Shown: positions 25,201 to 37,244, counted from the stretch's first letter. The stretch is DNA of 64,000 bases from Gonocerus acuteangulatus (GCA_946811695.1 OX328125.1:110804467-110868466), one strand, 5' to 3'. Translations and numbers: made by a program. The notes: generated by a model from the sequence alone, not told the origin.

Positions 25201-25617
25201 CTGTGTAAAATTATGATGAATAATTAATTCGTCATAATTTTACACAGGATCCTTAAATCATACGATTTAAAAGAAAGGGAAACCAAATATAACGAATATC
25301 AAATTGATTGTGCAATGTGTGATAAGGTGAATGTAGGGGAATCGGGACAACTTTTAAAAAAGAGAATCAAACAACATGCCAAAAACCTTGATGAGAAAGA
25401 CAACAAGACTGCATTGGTGGATCATGCGATACAATATAGCCACACATTTAATTTTGACACGGTAAAGATATTAGATAAAGAGAAAAACCCCATAAAAAGA
25501 AAAATCAAGGAAAATATACGCATAATTAAAAATAGGAAAAATGCCGTCAACAAAAAAAAAACAGATATTAAATACCTGGATAAAATATTTTTTAATTTAA
25601 TAAACAAGACGACTTAA
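22292..25617 (+). pseudogene. Penelope-like RT + GIY-YIG protein, full-length but broken
   Basis: The ATG at 22292 opens the N-terminal region. One in-frame stop (TAA, 22838-22840) separates it from the rest; 22841 onward continues in the same frame. RT signatures follow: RADKTSKAVIITKDDY, LIKLHKEGEPLRPIV, VSFDVVNMFPNIP (motif A), FGVQMGNHLSVSIS (motif B) and YKYVDDLLIC (motif C). A frameshift occurs at an A-run near 24291-24305. The basic NLS-like linker then continues to about 24818, where an unrelated ~435-bp sequence is inserted. The GIY-YIG part resumes at about 25260 and ends at 25617; its YVG tyrosine is replaced by Asn (CDKVNVGES). The full protein would be about 950 residues, near the usual size for EN+ Penelope proteins. 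Breaks: one nonsense codon, one frameshift, one insertion, one catalytic substitution. Confidence 0.92.
24819..25255 (-). mobile_element. poly(A)-ended insertion in the Penelope ORF
   Basis: Present in the plus copy and absent from the corresponding point of the minus copy. On plus it starts with a T-run (24820-24831), so it is a retroposed sequence in minus orientation. It ends with a perfect palindrome (25194-25254, AAGGATCCTGTGTAAAATTA and its complement). Family not recognised; it looks like a LINE or SINE 3' end. Confidence 0.7.
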
Positions 25618-25795
25618 AAATTTTATAGAATGACAAAAACTTCTTTTGGGAAATCGACATTTACCCTAAAACTATGTATTTTAAACAGCTGATACCTAAT
25701 AGACATGATTAATCTTATCAGTCCAGACATGGCCCTACCTGCGGAAGGTTCTCTAATGGATAGGCTGTAACCATATTCTACTTTATTTAGATTAA

Positions 25796-25838
25796 GTGCT
25801 CCTCAAGAGGCGTCACAGCGACGTGAAACATGTAGAGC
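25796..25838 (+). ncRNA. hammerhead ribozyme motif, core mutated
   Basis: Same motif as at 20784-20826, but the core reads CUCAAGA in place of CUGAAGA. The invariant G of CUGA is changed, which should abolish cleavage. Stem I, stem II and GAAAC-AUGUA are otherwise conserved. Confidence 0.75.
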
Positions 25839-26079
25839 CTAATAAAAGAGTAGAGAAGAAAGTAAGTGTGTTTTTATAAAATTGACCTTCTGCCACAGAC
25901 GAATATATTGGGAAAATAGGGTCACTATCTTATAATAATAGATATATTACGGCTCCCATTTACTAATATATTATCTACTGTGAATCCCATAACTCCAAAA
26001 GGTAGAAATTACTTGGTAACCGAATATTAAATCTTAAGAAGCAATGAATATACATTATTTTATTTATAATTTTTTTTTT

Positions 26080-26480
26080 ATATTTACATTATTTTTCTCT
26101 CTTTATTTACATTTAACGTTTCGGCTATTTTGCCATTTTCAATCTCATACTAGCTGTCCTTATTTCACAATTTGTACAATTGGACTTTGTCCTCCAGTCC
26201 CTAATATTCTACACCAACTTTCAGCATTTCTTTCATTTATAATTCAAATCCAGATCCCTTTTCGAACCATTCCTACCACCATTTTCTTTACTCTCGTCGG
26301 ATCTGGATTTAAATTATGAAAGAACGAAATTATGAAAGTTGGCGTAGAATATTAGGGACAAGAGGACAAAGAACATTTTTTCAAATTGTAAAATAAGGAC
26401 AGGATATGGATTTTTTCATGGGATTGAAAATTGGAAAATAGCCGGAACGTTATATGTAAAGAAGGAGAAAAAAAAAATAA
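26080..26480. repeat. foldback with ~180-bp arms
   Basis: 26090-26265 recurs inverted at 26300-26470. Shared landmarks are CCCTAATATTCTAC, CCAACTTTC and GATCCAGATT. Near each outer end is a sequence like AATAGCCGAAACGTT, which resembles the 3' half of the hammerhead motifs seen elsewhere (stem II, GAAAC, GUU), but the CUGANGA box is degenerate (AUUGAAAAUGG). Probably an old Penelope-type inverted terminal unit. Confidence 0.6.
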
Positions 26481-26509
26481 AGATTGGTTTTAGGTCAAGA
26501 TCAATTTAA

Positions 26510-26510
<1 letters not shown>

Positions 26511-26553
<43 letters not shown>

Positions 26554-26556
26554 ATA

Positions 26557-26610
<54 letters not shown>
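26511..26610. repeat. (TA)n microsatellite, ~100 bp
   Basis: Nearly pure TA with two TGTATA interruptions. A similar pure tract of about 55 bp lies at 27175-27228. Between them 26611-27174 holds no recognisable gene. Confidence 0.95.
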
Positions 26611-26611
<1 letters not shown>

Positions 26612-27173
26612 ACCGGGAAAATCGTACTGGAGACTTAAATTTTTGAGGCAATTTCTATTTATTGTTTTTAAATGTTTATTGTAATATACTAAACATCTTG
26701 CTGTATAGATGATGTGAACGGATGATTGTGCTAATAACCGGGTAGGATGTAAATGATGTCAGCTAAATGTCAGGGATGCTTCGTGATGAGTATATACCAC
26801 CAATTCATATGCAAAACGGATAAATATTCAAAGAGCTCAAACAAAACCCTCTTGAATATATTTCCAATTAGGGGAAATACATAGCTGGAGTCTGCTTACA
26901 TTTGAATACATACAACGCCGTACTCGAATCTGTCGGCTGAATTTCAGCAATGGATAATATTCAAGCATTAGGTGAATATTTATGAATGAACCGCAAATGA
27001 AATCGATTATAAAAAAAAGAACTAGAGGAAAACCCCTGATTCAGCTTCCCAGATTTTCTATGCGCCATGATACTTTCAAGGATTAGGCTAACAAATACTT
27101 TGCACGAACAGAATTTTTATTCATCTCATCAATATTTTATCCCACTAAAGGCATAACCTCATTTAAATATTTA

Positions 27174-27231
<58 letters not shown>

Positions 27232-27372
27232 CAGAAAGGGAGAGGTTGTTGAAGCCTGACCTAGGTAATGATGTGACCTGTAAATATGTCAGGACTGTGG
27301 AAATGCATGTCGAACCGTAGTTCCGATATATCAATCGAGGTTCTTCCTATTGCTCTAAATTAAGAGTTCAGT

Positions 27373-27580
27373 GGAGGCCCGGTGGCCGTGAGAGTTAAGG
27401 CGTGTGCACTTAACACTCCGCCCCAAGGGTCGTGGGTTCGATTCCCTCTATGGGGTGGTGGCTTTTCTTCAGAAAAACGAAAATGCATCAGCCCTATCCT
27501 GGCTAGAAGAGGGTGGTAACCCAAAGATAACCCGTCCTCAAATTCTTAGATTCTAATAACGGACATTAAAATTTAAATAA
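27373..27580 (+). mobile_element. tRNA-derived SINE, family III, full length
   Basis: Head GGCCCGGTGGCCGTGAGAGT then TAAGGCG (A box of the TGGCC..GNGGTTAAGG type found in tRNA-Leu/Ser). B box GGGTTCGATTCCC, GGTGGTGGCTTTTCTTC, body and AT-rich tail. The distance between A and B boxes is long, as expected for a class II tRNA with a long variable arm. Confidence 0.85.
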
Positions 27581-27606
27581 ATAAGAGTTGAGGATTAAAC
27601 ACACGG

Positions 27607-28040
27607 AACGGAGGAATGGTCCAGTCAGCAGAGGAATGGATGTTCCAGGCGTCCTTCCCAAATGGAGGAATGGATGTTCCAGGCAGTCTTTTGAACTTGA
27701 GGAATGAATGTTCCAGGCAGCCTTCCGAAATGGAGGAATGGACGTTCCAGGCAGCCTTCCCACTTAGAGGAATGGATGTTCCAGGCAGCCTTCTCAACTA
27801 GAGGAATGGATGTTCCAAGCGGCCTTCCCAACTAGAGGAATGGAAGTTCCAGGCGGCCTTCACAACTGGAGGAATGGATGTTCCAGGCAGCCTTCCCAAC
27901 TAGAGGAATGGATGTTCCATATATCCTTTCCAACTAGAAGAATGGATGTTCCAGGCAGCCTTCTCAACTAGTGGAATGGATGTTCCAGATAGCCTTCCCA
28001 AAAAGAGAATTCGAAGTTCCAGATAGCCTTCCCAACTAGC
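27607..28040. repeat. 34-bp minisatellite, about 12 units
   Basis: Units of GAGGAATGGATGTTCCAGGC plus a CAGCCTTCCCAACTA-type half, at a 34-bp spacing with many substitutions. GGAATGGATGTTCC includes a near-palindrome. The open frames over this array come from the absence of stops in the unit. Confidence 0.92.
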
Positions 28041-29391
28041 ACCTGATGAATGGAAGGGGGATGAAGCTGTATAGAGGTGTCAGAGCACTCCTGTAGCAGT
28101 AGGAAGGCTTCTGCGGTTTCAGCTTCCTTGGGAATTATCGCAGACCTTCCACATTCCTGGCTATGTTCATTTATATACTCATCATAGACAGAATAGAAAG
28201 TTTTTCTCGAAATTAAAATTTAATTTATCAATTTTAGTTGCGTTTGTGTGTACTCTAATGTGAAATGATTGTAGGAATTCCGAGTTACAAAAATTCAAAT
28301 TGAAATAAATATGTGTTGTAAAATTGTAAACATTTCAACGATTTGCCCACGAATCACCCGTCACGCTAAAATAACCTATACCTATGCAAATTTTGGGAAA
28401 ATCCAAAGAATTGAAAAAAAAAATGTACTAAAATATCGCTAAGACTGAAAGTTTGTTAAAACTTCAAATATCCGACCAAATTTCAAAGAAAATTTAACCG
28501 GTTCAGCCCATGTTTTGAGAGTTGATAAAGCCTCTAAAGTAACACATTTTATTTCAATCGGGGTGTTTCTACGTGTTATTTACCGTTAAATACAAAAAGG
28601 TTTACTCTTATCTTTTTTTTTTAGGACACTTTCTTACAAGAACTTTCTAAGATAAACAATAGTTATTTACATGATTAGAAAAAGGAAGCTCTCTTCTTTT
28701 CAAAGAAGCCAAAGACTTAAAAATCGAATTATGTCAAGGCGAAATATTGAATCACGTAAATGGTTTGCTTAAAATATTTTAGGCTCTTCCAGACTGGGGA
28801 AAAATTATTATATTTTCATTTCAATTATATTTACCGCATTAGGGTTTCCTGGGGTGCTCATTTTAAATATGCTAATAAAGGATTTTCAACATATTTTAAT
28901 TTATTTCTCAGAATTTAAGGCCAATTGGACGTGTGTTGACTATTTTTCGATGCAGAATCACCAGAAAAAAAATGGGCCAGATTGGTGACCCGACCACTGT
29001 ATACTCACTTTGTTAGTGAAAATTTATGTTTACAAATCTTCGTAATACATTTTTGGAAATTAGGAGTTTTGATATCTCAAAAGGCTATCTTTCTTCGGGA
29101 TAATTAACAATGTTTATAATATAATTAAAATTCAATTTAAAAAAAATATATTTTAGTTCTATTACAGTTTCCAAATATAAAATGTAGTTTGGTGTGTTAT
29201 GCGGTAGACCAAATAGTTTTTAATAAAGTGGACAAGATGTCTATTTTGTAGAGTTTTTTGGTATTATTTTTTTTTAATATTGTAATATTACTGTTAAATA
29301 AAAACCATTCATTCAATCCTTCATTAATTCAAAGTAGACTAACAAAGTTACTGATGGATTCAGTACATTATACCTAGCATACGTTTATATA
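28041..29391. other. AT-rich spacer, nothing recognised
   Basis: No reading frame with a domain, no tandem structure and no obvious inverted ends were found on reading both strands. Confidence 0.5.
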
Positions 29392-29749
29392 TCTGGCTGT
29401 ACCGTATGAAATGTCAGTTTTGAACTTGCCGATTTCCTTCAAATGTCTTGTAACTGTCGAGGCTCCTACTCCAAGTTCTTTGGCATATTCTCTAGTGCTT
29501 TTTGAGGGACAAGCTTCAACCCTTTCTTTCAGGTGGTCATTGTCAAACTTGGTTTCTGGCCTTCCTCGCTCCTCTTTGTCAAGGTCAAAAATTCCACTTC
29601 GAAACCTGGAAAACCACCGGTAAACAGTTCTTTCATTCACCGTTCCCTCCCCGAACGCCGTGCTACTGTTCATACACGCCTCAGCAGCGCTATGACCGAG
29701 CTTAAATTCATAACGAAAAAAAAAGATGGATTTCCGTTAAAGTCATAAT
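29374..29749 (-). pseudogene. truncated mariner transposase, frameshifted
   Basis: The N-terminal helix-turn-helix region (NERTVYRWFSRFRSG, then REYAKELGVGASTVTRHLKE) matches copy 1 at about 90% of residues by eye. A single-base length difference in a homopolymer just after the start codon breaks the frame. The catalytic domain is absent. Confidence 0.8.
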
Positions 29750-29937
29750 TTAAGTTTTATTTTTTCCTCAGAGGATTGTTCTAACAACACAGTACGCAAG
29801 TTACTTATTAAATAATAGGAATAAAAGAGCTTTAGTTCTATATGAATAACAATGATGTTTGTAAATAATGAAATAAAAAAGGGAAAGGATTAAATCGCAA
29901 AGTAAACAAAACTGACATTTCATACGGTACAGCCTGA
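29392..29937 (-). mobile_element. internally deleted mariner element, copy 2
   Basis: 546 bp with inverted ends TCTGGCTGTACCGTATG (left) and CATACGGTACAGCCTGA (right), flanked by TA on both sides (29390-29391, 29938-29939). It contains the same truncated transposase as copy 1, on minus. The start ATG is at 29744-29746 and the frame is shifted by one base in an A/T run near 29715-29730. The deletion endpoint, immediately after the LKEIGKFKT codons and into the TIR, is the same as in copy 1. Confidence 0.9.
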
Positions 29938-29939
29938 TA

Positions 29940-31190
<1,251 letters not shown>

Positions 31191-31265
31191 CAAGGTAGGG
31201 ATTGTCGGGGTTCGGTCACTGCTACTTAATAAAACTACATTTTATCATAATAATGGTTTTATTGT

Positions 31266-31304
31266 GCCGACGTTTCGGCTTGAACTTCAAGCCTTCATCA
31301 GGGC
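31266..31304 (-). ncRNA. hammerhead ribozyme motif, GUC type
   Basis: Minus strand: GCC-CUGAUGA, one A, an 8-bp stem II GGCUUGAA/UUCAAGCC, GAAAC, GUC, GGC. Stem III is ACGU (self-complementary); stem I is GCC/GGC. Canonical CUGAUGA core. Confidence 0.78.
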
Positions 31305-31358
31305 TGTAAAAAAACAAGTAGTCATGTCCGTCTGTGACATGCCATCACAGACGGACAT

Positions 31359-31523
31359 GACTTTGGTTTTGACCAATACTCAATACTCAACGAAGACAAA
31401 CGCCTCCTTTCCGAATCAATTTTTATCCACCTAGAAAATAACCCAGTTAATGACAAAATTGACAAAGAAGTCATCTCCTCTACCTACTCCAACATCTTCC
31501 ATTTATTAAAAACTCCATCCTAA
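31359..31523 (+). pseudogene. Penelope GIY-YIG protein, last 54 codons
   Basis: The frame GAC...TAA encodes DFGFDQYSILNEDKRLLSES, IFIHLENNP and the end SNIFHLLKTPS. This is the C-terminal tail that follows the GIY-YIG domain in Penelope proteins. It is cut at its 5' side exactly at the palindromic junction. Confidence 0.7.
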
Positions 31524-32027
31524 TACCCTATACCGCCTGCAATATAGCCCTTTATACCTGCCTCCCTTTCCATTAACACAACATTTTATGACTTTATGAC
31601 ACCTTACTGTACTAAGCCGCTTCCGCCGCTCTTTCTTTCATCTTCTATGTTCTCTGTTCATTGGGTGGTCCCCCTCACCAACTCCTTTCTTCCTATGTTT
31701 CCCTGTATTAACTCTCAGAAATGATCCCGCATTTGTGAGGAATAGTTCTCTATCTTCCCATCGGTAAGCCCATATTGTTATTTTTATATTTATTCTAATA
31801 TGTAATCTGTTATTCTTATATCTGTTCTTCTAATAATCCAAACACTTCTATAGCACATTGTTTTTCTGTATTGTTTGTATATTATGTTCTAGTATTTTAT
31901 GTTTTTATGTTTTTGTCTTTTTCCATATATGTATGTATATATGTATGTGTATTTGTGTATGTAGGCATATATATATATATATATATATGTATATTTCAGT
32001 ATTACATCCGTCCTACTTGTTTTTACA

Positions 32028-32066
32028 GCCCTGATGAAGGCTTGAAGTTCAAGCCGAAACGTCGGC
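32028..32066 (+). ncRNA. hammerhead ribozyme motif, GUC type
   Basis: Identical in fold to the motif at 31266-31304, in the opposite orientation: GCC-CUGAUGA-A-stem II-GAAAC-GUC-GGC. Confidence 0.78.
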
Positions 32067-32141
32067 ACAATAAAACCATTTTTATGATAAAATGTAGTTT
32101 TATTGAGTAGCAGTGACCGAACCCCGACAATCCCTACCTTG

Positions 32142-33336
32142 CATCATCTCCTCTCAATAATTTTAAATATATTAGTTAAGGTAACAAAGTAAAATTAATT
32201 AAATTGATGTATTGTTATGTATATAGGACGCCATCGTTCATTCGCTCTATTCCTCTTTCAGTCATAGACCACATCTTCACACACTTACAATAAGTTATTT
32301 TTTATTTTACTACAAAAATATTTACTAGAAATAATTTATATTGCAAAACAACGTTTGCCGGGTTAGCTAGTATGCATATAAAAAAATCGTTTAGAGCCTT
32401 CTGCTCAAACTCCGGAAATATGTTTTTGCTCCACCCGACAAATCTATATATACTGTATAACATACAGTCTTCTTTTTCGTACATAGCCACCTCGCATGCG
32501 CGAACGCCAGCGCACACTTTTTTATAACGTTTTTTCCTGTTTAGTCAACGCTAAAGCATATTTATGCTATAAGGGTGAGAGTGCTAACGCTTTGGTTAGC
32601 ATATACATATGTTTCTACTATTTTATTGGTGCGATATAAAACGAAACTAAAAAAGTGATATTTCAATCAAGGCATTTATATAATTCATTGATCTTGGAAA
32701 ATATATATAAAAAAAAAAAAAAATTGCAAAGAGAAAGGTCGATGATAATGAGGAAACTATTAGCGGAAATGCCACCTGTTGCTCTTAGAAACCATTCCAC
32801 GCTTAGGATTTGTGCTTTTCTTTTCTTTTACCAGCTTTTCAAGGAATCGGGAAGGCGGTTTTTCCCTTAAATTGATGTTCATTTTTTACTTGGAGGTCCT
32901 GATGTTTCATTTTATAGTTAAAACACACAACAAGGAATACACTGGAAGACATGCTATGTAGCGGTTCCGGAGTTAAGTATTTCAGAAGAACCATACTGTC
33001 CATATATGGGCGAGAATAAAACTCTACAAAAATATAACTATGAATAAGGACACAATGACCACGCTTCACAGAACCCTTCATCAGACGAATACTCATACAT
33101 AGATATGAATGCTGAATCCTGAAGAAAGCAGAACACTTACAATAGAACATAAAATAATATTTTATTTTTCATTTAACTTAATCAAAGCATTGATATCCTT
33201 GAAATTAAACATCCAAATCCTGATAAGACTTGGAAAAGAACCGACACATGACCATAAAAAGTCAATTTAACTTAATGAAACCAGTTTTAATGTGACATAT
33301 ACCGATATATATATATATACCATTATATTAGAGAAA
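32142..33336. other. spacer; one dispersed-repeat end
   Basis: ACAACGTTTGCCGGGTTAGC and TAGTATG at about 32349 look like the end of a dispersed invertebrate repeat with CTAGCTAACCCGGC termini. A run of A at 32709. Otherwise no gene was seen. Confidence 0.45.
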
Positions 33337-33415
33337 TTATTCGGCACTTCCGGATTTCGTCATGAGGTCAACCTCATAAGTGGGTTTCCACCCTATGGTG
33401 GGAGGGAGGAATCAC
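33337..33415 (+). mobile_element. family-B hairpin element, 3' end
   Basis: TCGGCACTTCCGGAT, GTCATGAGGTCAACCTCATA, a degenerate hairpin (TTTCCACCC/GGGAGGGAGGAA) and ACGCTAA. The same layout occurs on either strand at 40078, 53484, 54690, 60785 and 61551. Confidence 0.65.
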
Positions 33416-33427
33416 GCTAAAAATGGA

Positions 33428-33590
33428 AATCAGTCCCATAACAGGCCTTGAGAGCCCAGATAAAATAGTTGTCACTACGAACGAAGACACTAGAACGTAA
33501 AATCTTTAGTGCTTGCTCGGGATTTGAACTCAGGCCTCCAGCTTAATAGTCCAGTGCTCTACCACTGAGCTAACCTCGCAATCCTCTTCT
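33428..33590 (-). mobile_element. tRNA-derived SINE, family II, internal deletion
   Basis: Minus strand: GCGAGGTTAGCTCAGTGG (A box), GAGCACTGGACTATTAAGC, B box GAGTTCAAATCCC, GAGCAAGCACTAAAG, then a shortened body. Relative to 48071-48398 and 55131-55427 about 140 bp of the body is missing. Confidence 0.85.
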
Positions 33591-33599
33591 CAAGAATCT

Positions 33600-34096
33600 A
33601 ATTCATAAACGGCTGTGCTGTTACATACAGCTAAATTAGACCTCAGATACTTGCCTCTACAGTACCTGAACCTCAGCCGCTATCCACTAGACCACTTTTA
33701 GCAACTATTTCCCCAATCCTCCATCCAGCCCCCTAGATATCTAGGTATATTTCTCCTCCTAGAAATAGTGAAGGCATTAATTAACCCCCCTCCCCCACCA
33801 GCAACAGCTATTCCTGTGCTGCCATCTGTCGGTGGTGATTACCATCTATCTATGTCCGCGGCTCCGTCAGCGGTATCTTCATCCTCCGTTCAACATAATT
33901 AACCATCTCTCTTCATCTATTCGGAAAATTCACCCGTTCACATCAAAGCTAGTCAACATCATTTAAAATATTTTTAAAAGAACCAGAAGTATTTTTTATA
34001 CTTGGCCGTTAGTAAATATAACCAAACTCTCTAAAATTTTCTAATTTACTTTTACCTGACTTTCTTTTAGATTCTGATCTTCAGGGAATTTTGACC

Positions 34097-34147
<51 letters not shown>

Positions 34148-34473
34148 TACATGGTGGGGAGTATTATTTACTACATTTAATTACTTTGAGTTCTAAATAT
34201 TGAACAATTAATGATTTGTATATAGGTCCAGCGTATGGAACTATATTTGTTTGTAAAATGCAAGTGCAAAAAAAAAAAAAAAAATCAACAGGCATACGAT
34301 TGTATGTTGATTGTGCGTTTTATAGATAACACTGGTCTACAACGAATTATCCCACGTTCTTTGAGTGCCACCCGTTTTTCTGCATCCCCTCCAATTCTTA
34401 GAAACACGAGAAAAACAAAAAACAACGTTTATAATCGAATTTTCGTTAAAAACGAAGTGCCTATTCAATTAAT
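33600..34473. other. spacer with (TA)n
   Basis: (TA)n at about 34100-34147 and an A-run at 34269. No recognised gene. Confidence 0.5.
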
Positions 34474-35507
34474 TAAAAGTCCGTCACGCAGGAGCTGCAT
34501 AACTAAGCACTTTCCTCAGAATTTGGGTAGTGTAGATTGCTTTCCAGAACAATTTGCTTAAAATATCCTACATACATAAAATAAAAACATGAATAGTTCT
34601 CTTTTAAATTTGTAATGAGTAACTGATCAATTAATAATTTGCTTCCAGAGTTATGTTTACACATGGTACCTATTACACTTCGTAATAAATACAAAAAACT
34701 TCATATTATCGTATTTTGATCTAACGCAGGAACAGGATACAGTCACTCTAGTGGTAGAAAGCGCTCCTTGCGGCGGCTTTGTGAACCTACGTCTGACGGG
34801 CTTTTCTATTGAAATATATTACAAATTAAACTCCCGCTTTCCGATTGACCGATTCAGCTCATTCCTACAACACTTCTTTCTCATGAGTTACCCACGACGT
34901 ATACCGCGTTTCGTTACAATACAGCAGAAATTATGACCGGTATGAGTATATTAAGAATTTGGGTCAAGAGTAAACCCCCCCTTCTAATGAACCGATTTAG
35001 TTTATTTTTACAACACATATTTACCTCTAGATTACCACTAAGAATTCCAAGTTTCGTCGAAATATACCAAAAATCACTGCTGGTAGTGGCGAATTGGTAT
35101 TGTGGGTCCGGAGTAACCCCCCCCCCCCTTCTAATGAACCGATTTAGTTCATTTTTATATCTCACTTTTCTCTCTATATTACCACTACGAAATTAGTGTT
35201 TTGGGTTCGGGGTAAACCCCCCCCCCCCTTCCGGTGGACCGACTTTGGTGGTTAACGAACTCGTTCAATCGTTTGCTAATTGAATGCTATATACCAAGTT
35301 TCGTGACGAAAAAACAAAAACTCTGGCCGCTATCGTGTTAACAGACACACATATATATATACATATATATATAGATATATATAAATTTTAACGGGGGTCA
35401 TTTTCGGAGTCTACTAGGTAGGATCGATAAAGATTTGAAGAAATTTTTCAAAAATTCCGTCATGAGTCCAACCTCAATAGCTACTTTCCTTCGGAGGAAA
35501 GTCCTAA
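34474..35507 (+). mobile_element. Helitron/Helentron-like element, family A, copy 2
   Basis: Uninterrupted copy of about 1.03 kb: AAAAGTCCGTCACGCAGGAG at the left, AGCACTTTCCTCAGAATTTG, two or three internal repeats with GTAAACCCCCC, ATCGTGTTAACAGACAC, a short (TA)n, GTAGGATCGATAAAG, TTTTTCAAAAATTCCGTC, hairpin ACTTTCCTTCGGAGGAAAGT and CCTAA. It shows the empty site for the hAT MITE and the LINE found in copy 1. Confidence 0.8.
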
Positions 35508-35865
35508 TAAAGCAAAAAGATGCAAATTTTAAATTAAATTATCTTTAATACAACCTCACACTCACTAATTCCATTTAGAATATCGAGAGAAATACGATTT
35601 CAAAGGCAATAACTTGTCAGAAAATCGTCATAAATTTGCATTGTTATGTTGCCTCACGGCCATAGTAAACCCATCTCAAAAATTATAATAGCTCTGCCTT
35701 GTAGACCTTTTAATGTAGAAAAAGAATCTGTAATCATCAAATTTTCATAAAAAGTAGATGAAATAGAAGAAATCTGAATACAGATTCTTTTTCTACTTTA
35801 AACATTCTTCAAAGCAGAGATATTATAATTTTTTTTAGTGAAGATAGAGATAAAAAAAAAAAAAT

Positions 35866-36129
35866 GATATTCACTCCCGCATAACACAACACAAACGGAC
35901 AATAAAAAACATAGAAATCCACAAATCCGCCCTCGCAAAACACGCCATAACAAAAAAACACACTTTCAACTTTGACGACACTAAAATACATTCCACAGAA
36001 CGAAACACCAAAAAACGACAGATTTCCGAATGCGTCCACATTAACTTAAACCCCAATAACATTAATTACAAAACCGACAAACAAAATATGTCTCCTGCTT
36101 ACTCCGCCGTCTTCCATAAATTGTCCTGA
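35866..36129 (+). pseudogene. Penelope GIY-YIG protein C-terminal fragment, copy 1
   Basis: 88 codons open to TGA at 36127-36129: DIHSRITQHKRTIKN (the R...H helix of GIY-YIG), SALAKHAITKKHTFNFDDTK, ISECVHINLNPNNINYKTDK and AYSAVFHKLS. The pattern matches ALVDHAIQYSHTFNFD in the element at 20721-25901, but the protein is from a different family. The N-terminal part (RT, GIY-YIG first motif) is missing. Confidence 0.8.
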
Positions 36130-36137
36130 CCTCCTTT

Positions 36138-36258
36138 TTAGCACTTTCCTCCGAAGGAAAGTAGCTATTGAGGTTGGACTCATGACGGAATTTTTGAAAA
36201 ATTTCTTCAAATCTTTATCGATCCTACCTACTAGACACCGAAAATGACCCCCGTTAAA

Positions 36259-36341
<83 letters not shown>

Positions 36342-37244
36342 TATATGTGTCTGTTAACACGATAGCGGCCAGAGTTTTTGTTTTTTCGTCACGAAACTTG
36401 GTATATAGCATTCAATTAGCAAACGATTGAACGAGTTCGCCACCAAAATCGGTCCATCAGAAGGGGGGGTTTACCCCGAACCCAAAACACTAATTTGACC
36501 ATTTCAGCCGTAATATTTGTTATATTTCAACGAAACTTGTTATTCGTAGTGGTAATATAGAGAGAAAAGTGAGATATAAAAATGAACTAAATCGGTTCAT
36601 AAGGAGGGGGGTTTACTCCGGACCGACAATACCAATTCGCCACTACCAGCCGTGATTTTAGGTATATTTCGACGAAATTCGGTATTCGTAGTGGTAATCT
36701 ACAGGTAAATATGTGATGTAAAAATAAACTTAATCGGTTCATTAGGAGGGGGGGTTTACTCCGGACCCAAATTCCTAATATACTCATACTGGTCGTAATT
36801 TCTGCTGTATTCTAACGAAACGCGGTATACGTCGTGGGTAACTCATGAGAAAGAAGTGTTATAAAAATGAGCTGAATCGGTCAATCGGAAAGGGGGGTTT
36901 ACTTTGTAATATATTTAAATAGAAAAGCCAGCCAGACATAGGTCCACAAAGGCGCCGCAAGGAGCGCTAGAGGGACTGTATCCTGTTCCTGCGTTAGATC
37001 AAAATACGATAATACGAGGTTTTTTGTATTTATTACGTAGTGTAATAGGTAACATGTGTAAACATAACTCTGGAAGCAAATTAATAATTGATCAGTTACT
37101 CATTACAAATTTAAAAGTGAACTATTCATGTTTTTATTTTATTTATGTAGGATATTTTAAGCAAATTGTTCTGGAAAGCAGTCTACACTACCCAAAGTCT
37201 GAGGAAAGTGCTTAGTTATGCAGCTCCTGCGTGACGGACTTTTT
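36138..37244 (-). mobile_element. Helitron/Helentron-like element, family A, copy 3
   Basis: Full copy of about 1.1 kb, inverted relative to copy 2. It starts (plus strand) TTAGCACTTTCCTCCGAAGG, has a (TA)n tract at 36259-36345, three GGGGGTTTACTCCGGACC-type internal repeats, and ends GTGACGGACTTTTT. It interrupts the Penelope tail just after its stop codon, in a T-run. Confidence 0.82.

Larger units (their letters stand above)
20721..25901. mobile_element. Penelope-like retroelement, inverted truncated copy plus full copy
   Basis: The ends are inverted: CGTCTGTGGCAGAAGGTCAA at 20721 and its complement at 25882-25901. Left of about 22280 lies the 3' part of the element on minus (3' UTR, GIY-YIG, distal RT). 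Right of it lies an essentially complete copy on plus. Both copies carry a hammerhead motif in the 3' region. This unit of a 5'-truncated inverted copy joined to a longer copy is characteristic of Penelope-like elements, whose flanking partial copies act as pseudo-LTRs. Confidence 0.9.
31192..32141. mobile_element. Penelope-like unit with ~128-bp inverted ends
   Basis: 31192-31320 and 32013-32141 are near-perfect inverted copies. Each contains an outward-pointing hammerhead motif plus AAAACTACATTTTATCATAA and GGGATTGTCGGGGTTCGGTC. Between them a 41-nt perfect hairpin (31321-31361) marks the junction where the plus-strand copy begins inside the GIY-YIG coding region. That copy then runs through its stop and 3' UTR to the right hammerhead. 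Confidence 0.85.

Noticed and set aside
27385..27460. tRNA-Leu/Ser gene
   Set aside because: Only A and B boxes are preserved, without proper acceptor or anticodon stems; same SINE body as 43852-44060.
27566..27831. Repetitive open frames with Trp/Pro/His motifs on both strands
   Set aside because: They read through the 34-bp minisatellite in rotating frames; no ancestor protein is suggested.
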